Assembly: GCA_040905365.1 (NCBI GenBank)
Contig: JBBDRQ010000068.1
Coordinates: 1 to 19,555 of the forward strand
From: JAHWKV01 sp040905365
GTDB taxonomy: Bacteria > Actinomycetota > CADDZG01 > JAHWKV01
DNA length: 19,555 nucleotides
Direction: 5' to 3'
Below are positions 14,995 to 19,555 of the stretch, in pieces. Under the pieces are notes generated by a model. That model was not told where the DNA came from. It ran no database searches and was given only the letters and a program-made list of their open reading frames with translations. A program made the position numbers and the translations under genes. Every line of letters starts with the position of its first letter. Position 1 is the stretch's first letter.

Positions 14995-15425
14995 TGCGTC
15001 CCGATCGGTCGGTCATCCTGTCGAACTCCCTTCGCCTGCTGCTGCCCACCGCGTTCTTGTTCTCCCTGTACCTGCTGTTCGCCGGGCACAACGCCCCCGG
15101 CGGCGGCTTTATCGGGGGCTTGGTTGCAGGGGCGGCCCTTGTTCTGCGACACGTCGACCAGGGTCCGGAAGCGGTTGCAGAGCTGCTCCCGGTAGAGCCT
15201 CGGACCATCCTCTCCGCGGGACTGGGGCTCGCAGTACTCACGGCCATGGCGCCGTGGGTGACCGGCGACCAGCTGTTGGAATCGGCCAAGCTCGAGATCG
15301 ACCTGCCGGTGCTCGAAACGGTCAAAGCCACCTCCGCCTTGGTTTTCGACATCGGCGTGTTCTTGGTAGTGGTGGGGCTGGCCACCGCCATCCTGCGCAT
15401 CCTCGGCGAGAGGCCGGGAGAATGA
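14991..15425 (+). CDS. mrpB: Mrp Na+/H+ antiporter subunit B
   Basis: A 144-residue, four-helix subunit with the MnhB hallmark GHNAPGGGFIGGLVAGAALVL and a C-terminal helix TSALVFDIGVFLVVVG. It is required for assembly and activity of the complex. GTG 14991 overlaps the mrpA stop by 4 nt, and AAAGG (14980-14984) lies 6 nt upstream. ATG 14994 is an equally usable start 9 nt from the same SD. The stop overlaps mrpC by 4 nt. Confidence 0.95.
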   Translation: MMRPDRSVILSNSLRLLLPTAFLFSLYLLFAGHNAPGGGFIGGLVAGAALVLRHVDQGPEAVAELLPVEPRTILSAGLGLAVLTAMAPWVTGDQLLESAKLEIDLPVLETVKATSALVFDIGVFLVVVGLATAILRILGERPGE

Positions 15426-15793
15426 CCCTGGTACTTGCCCTGGCCGTAGGGGTCCTGTACGCCACGGGAACCTACCTGGTTCTGCAAAGGAAGTTGACCA
15501 GGATCATCATCGGGCTGGCTATGATGGCCCACGGGGCCAACCTGCTGTTGCTGCTGGCGGGAGGCGGCGCCGGGACTCCGGTGTTTGTCGGCGAAGCCCT
15601 CCCCGCCGATTTCTCCGACCCCCTTCCCCAGGCTCTTGCGCTTACGGCCATCGTCATCACCTTCGGCGTTACTGCGTTCTTGCTTGCCCTGTCATTCCGA
15701 AGCTGGCTGCTGCGGCACGACGACGACGTGGAGGATGACCTCGAGGATCGGCGCTTGGCCCGCCGCAAGCCCCTGGAGGCGGAGCAGAAATGA
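15422..15793 (+). CDS. mrpC: Mrp Na+/H+ antiporter subunit C
   Basis: The 123-residue NuoK/ND4L-like subunit with three membrane helices. The family core is visible as KLTRIIIGLAMMAHGANLLL and DPLPQALALTAIVITFGVTA. A charged cytoplasmic tail rich in Asp, Glu and Arg follows (about 95-123). The ATG lies in an ATGA overlap with mrpB, and the stop overlaps mrpD in the same way. Confidence 0.95.
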   Translation: MTLVLALAVGVLYATGTYLVLQRKLTRIIIGLAMMAHGANLLLLLAGGGAGTPVFVGEALPADFSDPLPQALALTAIVITFGVTAFLLALSFRSWLLRHDDDVEDDLEDRRLARRKPLEAEQK

Positions 15794-17280
15794 ACCTACT
15801 GCTGCCGATGCCGGTGATACTGCCGCTGTTGGGCGCGGCGGTTCTGTTGGCCCTGCACCCGCGCAGCCGGGTCAGCCGCGTGATCAGCGTGGTCGTCACC
15901 TTCGCCACCCTGGTAGCCTCTATCGTCCTGCTGGCGCGGGCTGCGGACTCCGGGGTGCTCTCCGCCGATCTAGGCGGCTGGCCGGCGCCGGTGGGCATCA
16001 CCCTCGTGGTAGACGTGTTTTCGGGTCTGATGCTCGTGATCAGTACGGCGATGGTGCTGGCCGTGCTGGTTTACGCCATCGGCAACCCCCGTACCGACGA
16101 TGAGGCCGAGTTCTTTCATCCCGTTTATCTAACCCTGGCGGCAGGGCTCTCGGCCTGTTTCATAACCGCGGACCTGTTCAACCTGTTCGTCGCCTTCGAA
16201 GTCATGCTGACCTCCAGCTACGTGTTGATGACGCTGGGAGGCAATAAAGCGCAGGTTCGGGCCGGCATGACCTACGTGGTCATCAGCCTGCTCTCGTCGT
16301 TGCTGTTCATAACCGCAATTGGGCTGATCTACGCCGCCACCGGCACCGTCAACCTCGCGGACCTGGCCGTGCGCCTGCAGGAGGTCTCGCCCGGCTTGCG
16401 CACCGCGCTGGGAACGCTCCTGCTGCTGGTCTTCGGCATCAAGGCGGCCATCTTTCCGCTGTTCTTCTGGCTGCCCGACTCCTACCCCACCGCGCCGACC
16501 GCAGTAACGGCCATTTTTGCCGGCCTGCTGACCAAGGTCGGCGTCTACGCCATCATCCGCACCCAGACTCTGCTGTTCCCCAGCGACGGTCCCTCCCCGC
16601 TGCTGCTCACACTCGCCGCGCTGACCATGTTTGTCGGCGTGCTCGGCCCCATGGCTCAAAACGAGGTAAAGCGGATATTGAGCTTTCACATAGTCAGCCA
16701 AAACGGATACATGATCTTCGGCCTGGGCTTGTTTACGGTAGCCGGCCTTGCAGCAGGAATCTTCTTCATAATCCACCAGGTGGTGGTGAAGACGGTTCTG
16801 TTCCTGGTCGGCGGCCTTCTCGAGGACTCGACCGGCACCTCGGCACTGCACAAGATGGGTGGAATCATGCACGTTTCGCCGGCCCTTGCAGTACTGTTTG
16901 CGGTTCCGGCACTGAGCCTGGCCGGGTTGCCTCCGTTCTCCGGTTTTGTCGCCAAGCTCGGACTCGTTCAGGCAGGCGTGGAGGCCGGCTCATTCCTGGT
17001 AGTGGGAGTCAGCCTGTTCGTTAGCCTGTTGACCCTTTTTTCCATGACCAAGATCTGGTCCGGTGTCTTCTGGGGCAAGATCCAGCCCGAAGACCTCGAA
17101 AACCGGCCTAAAGACGAGCACTTGGTCACCTCACCGCTGATGACCGGTGCGACCGCCGCCCTGGCGGTGCTCAGCCTGGCCATCGGGTTCGCAGCCGGAC
17201 CGCTTTTCGAGCTGAGTACGCAGGCGGCGAACCAGCTGATGGACCCTTCCGGGTACTTTGAGGCGGTATTGGGCCCATGA
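15790..17280 (+). CDS. mrpD: Mrp Na+/H+ antiporter subunit D
   Basis: The 496-residue NuoN/NuoM-like proton-translocating subunit with about 14 membrane segments. Conserved charges match the family: Glu137 (NLFVAFEVML), Lys218 (FGIKAAIFPLFFWLPDSYP) and Lys249 (GLLTKVGVYAI). FHIVSQNGYM and LAGLPPFSGFVAK are further MrpD hallmarks. Start and stop both lie in 4-nt ATGA overlaps with neighbours, pointing to coupled translation. Confidence 0.97.
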   Translation: MNLLLPMPVILPLLGAAVLLALHPRSRVSRVISVVVTFATLVASIVLLARAADSGVLSADLGGWPAPVGITLVVDVFSGLMLVISTAMVLAVLVYAIGNPRTDDEAEFFHPVYLTLAAGLSACFITADLFNLFVAFEVMLTSSYVLMTLGGNKAQVRAGMTYVVISLLSSLLFITAIGLIYAATGTVNLADLAVRLQEVSPGLRTALGTLLLLVFGIKAAIFPLFFWLPDSYPTAPTAVTAIFAGLLTKVGVYAIIRTQTLLFPSDGPSPLLLTLAALTMFVGVLGPMAQNEVKRILSFHIVSQNGYMIFGLGLFTVAGLAAGIFFIIHQVVVKTVLFLVGGLLEDSTGTSALHKMGGIMHVSPALAVLFAVPALSLAGLPPFSGFVAKLGLVQAGVEAGSFLVVGVSLFVSLLTLFSMTKIWSGVFWGKIQPEDLENRPKDEHLVTSPLMTGATAALAVLSLAIGFAAGPLFELSTQAANQLMDPSGYFEAVLGP

Positions 17281-17813
17281 ACCGGCGCCTGCTTATAGGC
17301 ACTGGCCTGATCGTGGGCTGGACGGCAATCTGGGTGGCGCTGTGGCGCGACCTTAGCGCAGCCAACGTCTTGGCCGGGGCGATCGTTGCCAACCTTCTGC
17401 TGCTGAAGTTCCCGCCGAGAGCGGCGGTCGCCAACCAGGGCTACGTCAGCCCGGGCGCAGTTTTGAGGTTCGTCGCCTTCTTGATCAAAGAGATCCTAAA
17501 AGCAAACGTCATCGTGGCTTGGGAGGTACTGACCCCCTGGAACACAATCAACGAGGGGATTGTCGCTATTCCCATACGGGGCGTCTCCGAAGGGCTGGTA
17601 ACCCTGGTAGCCAATTGCATCTCTTTGTCCCCCGGGACCCTAACTCTTGAAACCCGCTCCAACCCGAGCACCATCTACGTGCACGTTCTGCACCTGCGCG
17701 ATGTCGAGGTCGTGCGGCGCAACGTCCAGCACTTGGAGAAGCTTGCGATAGAGGCCTTCGGGAGTGACGAGGCCGTGGAGCTCCTACGAACACAAGAAGG
17801 AGATCGAACATGA
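17277..17813 (+). CDS. mrpE: Mrp Na+/H+ antiporter subunit E
   Basis: A 178-residue MnhE-family subunit with two or three N-terminal membrane segments. A conserved cytoplasmic part reads EILKANVIVAWEVLTP, then VANCISLSPGTLTLE and IYVHVLHL. It starts at ATG 17277 in a 4-nt overlap with mrpD and overlaps mrpF by 4 nt. AAGAAGGAGAT just before the end of the gene supplies a strong SD for mrpF. Confidence 0.95.
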   Translation: MNRRLLIGTGLIVGWTAIWVALWRDLSAANVLAGAIVANLLLLKFPPRAAVANQGYVSPGAVLRFVAFLIKEILKANVIVAWEVLTPWNTINEGIVAIPIRGVSEGLVTLVANCISLSPGTLTLETRSNPSTIYVHVLHLRDVEVVRRNVQHLEKLAIEAFGSDEAVELLRTQEGDRT

Positions 17814-18073
17814 ACGCTGTAACCAACATCGCCTTGGCGGCCATCACCCTCTCGGGTTTGCTGTGCCTGGTCAGGCTCGTGCGGGGCGGATCGCTGGCCG
17901 ACCGCATCATCGCCCTGGACACTTTGTTGGTGGTGATCGTCAGCGGGGTCGGCATTCTGGCCGCCCGCGCCAACTCCCCGGTTTTCCTGGACATGATCGT
18001 ACTGGCCGCCCTGCTCGGATTCGTCGGGACGGTCACGGTAGCCCGCTACATCGAGAACCGGGGTGCCCGATGA
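17810..18073 (+). CDS. mrpF: Mrp Na+/H+ antiporter subunit F
   Basis: An 87-residue, three-helix MnhF subunit. Its family stretch is RLVRGGSLADRIIALDTLLV, followed by FLDMIVLAALLGFVGTVTVARYIE. A strong SD, AAGGAG, lies about 8 nt before the ATG, inside mrpE. It overlaps both neighbours by 4 nt. Confidence 0.94.
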   Translation: MNAVTNIALAAITLSGLLCLVRLVRGGSLADRIIALDTLLVVIVSGVGILAARANSPVFLDMIVLAALLGFVGTVTVARYIENRGAR

Positions 18074-18396
18074 GCGTGTTGGACACCGTATCGGCGACAC
18101 TACTGCTGGTCGGGGTCGCGCTCAACCTGCTGGGGGCCGTGGGGCTGAACCGCTTCGACGACGTATTTGCCCGCATGCACGCAGCCACCAAGTCGACCAC
18201 TTTGGGTATGGTACTGGTGCTTACCGGCGCGGCTCTGCAGATGAGCCATCTGGGCGACGCGTTCAAGCTCATGCTGGTCATCGTGCCGCAGCTGATCACC
18301 GCCCCGGTCGGCGCGCACATGATCGCCAGGGCCGCCTACCGGTCCGGAACCGAGCTAAGCGACAAGACCGCGATCGACGAGCTCGCCGAACACTAG
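18070..18396 (+). CDS. mrpG: Mrp Na+/H+ antiporter subunit G
   Basis: A 108-residue MnhG subunit with three membrane helices. Hallmarks are GAVGLNRFDDVFARMHAATK and VPQLITAPVGAHMIARAAY. The start ATG 18070 lies in an ATGA overlap with mrpF. It is the last gene of the operon. Its TAG stop shares the tetranucleotide CTAG with the stop of the convergent methylglyoxal synthase gene, so no spacer remains for a dedicated terminator. Confidence 0.95.
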   Translation: MSVLDTVSATLLLVGVALNLLGAVGLNRFDDVFARMHAATKSTTLGMVLVLTGAALQMSHLGDAFKLMLVIVPQLITAPVGAHMIARAAYRSGTELSDKTAIDELAEH

Positions 18397-18854
18397 ACCT
18401 CCTCCGAAACGGCAACCGACGAGTCGTACGCGAACACCAGCCGCACGTACTCCTCCGACATGAACTGCGACGTGATCATGAAGTCCGCCGACGATCGGGT
18501 GCAGGCTATGGGGATGTTGTATACCGCCGCTATACGCAGCAAAGCTTTGACGTCCACATCGTGAGAGTGGGCTTCCAGCGGATCCCACAAGAACACCACA
18601 AAGTCGATACGCCCGTCCGCGATGGCGGCTCCGATCTGCTGGTCGCCGCCCAGCGGGCCGCTTTTGAACTTGGTGACCGGAAGGCCCAGCTCCGCCTCCA
18701 GCAGAGTCCCGGTGGTTCCGGTACCGAACAGGTTGTGCTGCGCAAGGATCTGCCGGTTCCAGCTGGCCCAATCCAGCATCTCAACCTTGCGGTTGTCGTG
18801 AGCCACCAAGGCGATGTTCTTGCGAGCCGACATTCCAATAGGTTCCAGGTTCAT
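18393..18854 (-). CDS. mgsA: Methylglyoxal synthase
   Basis: A 153-residue cytoplasmic enzyme that converts dihydroxyacetone phosphate to methylglyoxal and phosphate, a glycolytic overflow bypass. Active-site residues fall at the numbering known for the E. coli enzyme: His19 and Asp20 (ALVAHDN), the phosphate loop GTGTTGTLL (44-52), Asp71 in SGPLGGDQQIGA, Asp91 in LWDPL, and His98 and Asp101 in HSHDVDVKALLR. The ATG has the SD GGAG 7 nt upstream (minus-strand copy of 18862-18865). It is convergent with mrpG with a 4-nt overlap and divergent from the haemoglobin gene. Confidence 0.95.
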   Translation of the reverse strand: MNLEPIGMSARKNIALVAHDNRKVEMLDWASWNRQILAQHNLFGTGTTGTLLEAELGLPVTKFKSGPLGGDQQIGAAIADGRIDFVVFLWDPLEAHSHDVDVKALLRIAAVYNIPIACTRSSADFMITSQFMSEEYVRLVFAYDSSVAVSEEV

Positions 18855-18974
18855 AGGACTTCTCCAATGCGTTTGGGTTCTGGACCGCCTCTCAGCCGGT
18901 TCGTTTCTTCGTTGAGAGGCAGTTTAGGCAACAGTTGTTGCGGGATGGTTGAGGAAAGGTTGCGGGAGGTAACG

Positions 18975-19022
18975 GTGCACGGCGGCCGAAAAGCCCACCC
19001 AGAGCGTAAGCTTGCACTGTGA
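18975..19022 (+). CDS. Possible 15-residue leader ORF coupled to the haemoglobin gene
   Basis: A strong SD, GGGAGG (18964-18969), is followed after 5 nt by GTG 18975. It opens 15 sense codons, basic in character (HGGRKAHPERKLAL after the initiator), and then TGA at 19020-19022. That stop overlaps the haemoglobin GTG (19019-19021) as GTGA. The haemoglobin frame has a stop at 19007 and no SD of its own, so this leader would explain how it is translated. The ORF is very short and could be chance. Confidence 0.38.
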   Translation: MHGGRKAHPERKLAL

Positions 19023-19396
19023 CCAGTATGTACGAACGAGTCGGCGGCCGTATGTTTTTCGAGAAACTGGTCGATCGATTCTACGAGGGCGTAGAGGACG
19101 ATCCGGTGCTCAGGCCGCTGTACCCGAAGAACCTGGGGCCGCCCAAAGCGCACTTGACGGACTTTTTGATCCAGTACTGGGGTGGTCCCACCGACTACAG
19201 CGACCAAAGGGGCCACCCGCGGCTACGGATGCGCCACGTCAACTTTGCGATCGGCTGGCCTGAACGCGACGCCTGGTACCGAAACATGGAATCTGCAGTC
19301 AAGGAGGCGGAGCTTTCGGAGCCGGAAGAAAAGGAGCTGCTGGAGTATTTCTCGACCGCGGCAACCTTCCTGATAAACCGCCCGGACCGCCTCTAG
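19019..19396 (+). CDS. glbO: Group II truncated haemoglobin (GlbO-type)
   Basis: A 125-residue 2-on-2 haemoglobin close to mycobacterial trHbO. Key residues are in place: Tyr22 (B10, RFYEG), Tyr35 (CD1, LYPKN), proximal His73 in HPRLRMRHVNFAIG and Trp86 (G8, DAWYRNM). YWGGPTDYSDQRGHP (53-67) is a family hallmark. It probably binds O2 or detoxifies NO, peroxide or other reactive species in the cytoplasm. The frame opens after a stop at 19007; GTG 19019 or ATG 19028 are the possible starts, and neither has an SD. It is divergent from mgsA across 164 nt. Confidence 0.93.
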   Translation: MTSMYERVGGRMFFEKLVDRFYEGVEDDPVLRPLYPKNLGPPKAHLTDFLIQYWGGPTDYSDQRGHPRLRMRHVNFAIGWPERDAWYRNMESAVKEAELSEPEEKELLEYFSTAATFLINRPDRL

Positions 19397-19403
19397 TACC
19401 TAG

Positions 19404-19424
19404 TCCAGGGGCTTCGCCCCTGGA
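19404..19424. terminator. Perfect 9-bp hairpin after the haemoglobin gene
   Basis: TCCAGGGGC and GCCCCTGGA pair without mismatch around a TTC loop, starting 8 nt after the stop of the haemoglobin gene. There is no long T-tract. Its symmetry and position before a likely convergent gene end fit a bidirectional terminator; a dispersed palindromic repeat is the alternative. Confidence 0.5.
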
Positions 19425-19489
19425 TCCCCTTGCGTCGTACCAGGAGATTGACTGCGCCAGGAAAACCGCTCCAAGGTGAGGCACCGCGC

Positions 19490-19555
19490 CTACCGCGAAT
19501 CAGGCAGCTCTCCGGGGAGAGCCAGCGCCTGTTTCGCCGCCTCCCGGCGCAACTG
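19490..19555 (-). CDS. Possible C-terminal end of a minus-strand gene (partial)
   Basis: From the window edge a minus-strand frame reads QLRREAAKQALALPGELPDS, then Arg, and stops at TAG (19490-19492). The composition is protein-like and the position behind a hairpin fits a convergent gene end. Only 21 residues are visible, so neither the family nor reality of the gene can be judged. Confidence 0.3.
   Translation of the reverse strand, partial: QLRREAAKQALALPGELPDSR

Noticed and set aside
19299..19484. Minus-strand 61-codon open frame over the hairpin
   Set aside because: It overlaps the haemoglobin 3' end and the palindrome and has the composition of a shadow frame.
1..19555. CRISPR array, insertion sequence, transposase or integrase
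   Set aside because: No regularly spaced repeats, terminal inverted repeats or mobile-element proteins were seen in any part of the window.

Overview
The window is GC-rich, densely coded DNA. Start choice is mixed (ATG, GTG, TTG), several genes lack a Shine-Dalgarno (SD) sequence, and the gene content is actinobacterial: HisN-type phosphatase, GlbO-type truncated haemoglobin, PPOX/F420-like flavoprotein, paired CrcB channels, M50 peptidase with a PqqD-like N-terminus. This suggests a deep-branching or uncultured member of the Actinomycetota. That is inference from protein character; no rRNA or strain marker is present. A run of exactly 100 N (7110-7209) shows that the sequence is a scaffold, probably a draft or metagenome-derived genome, and the true gap length is unknown.

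Layout. 1-4003: a PreP-like M16C metallopeptidase, a HisN/IMPase-family phosphatase 7 nt behind it, and tRNA-Glu(TTC). 4004-5703: a loosely coded stretch with a possible 23-residue membrane peptide on the minus strand, a STAS anti-sigma-factor antagonist, and a decayed or chimeric PhoD N-terminal fragment carrying a membrane tail. 5704-7032: a PPOX flavoprotein (minus) divergent from a two-domain VOC/glyoxalase protein (plus). 7033-8714: a rightward promoter running into the N gap, then a small peptide gene and an M50 peptidase with a PqqD/RRE-like N-terminus. This is the best candidate for an undescribed peptide-maturation (RiPP-like) system. 8757-10873: a crcB pair (fluoride channel halves), a membrane-anchored J-domain protein and 6-phosphogluconolactonase. 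11032-12509: a cupredoxin lipoprotein convergent with, and overlapping, a potassium-channel-like gene that appears leaderless. 12691-18396: a complete seven-gene Mrp (Mnh) Na+/H+ antiporter operon, A to G, whose genes overlap by about 4 nt each. 18393-19396: methylglyoxal synthase (minus, sharing its stop tetranucleotide with mrpG) and a truncated haemoglobin preceded by a short SD-led leader ORF. The last about 65 bases may hold the C-terminus of a minus-strand gene.

How the genes work together. The mrp operon forms one multi-subunit membrane antiporter for pH and Na+ homeostasis. The neighbouring K+ channel-like protein, fluoride channels and methylglyoxal synthase give the region an ion-homeostasis and stress flavour, but this linkage is only contextual. 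The small peptide and the RRE-M50 gene look like substrate and processing enzyme. Any further members would lie in the gap.
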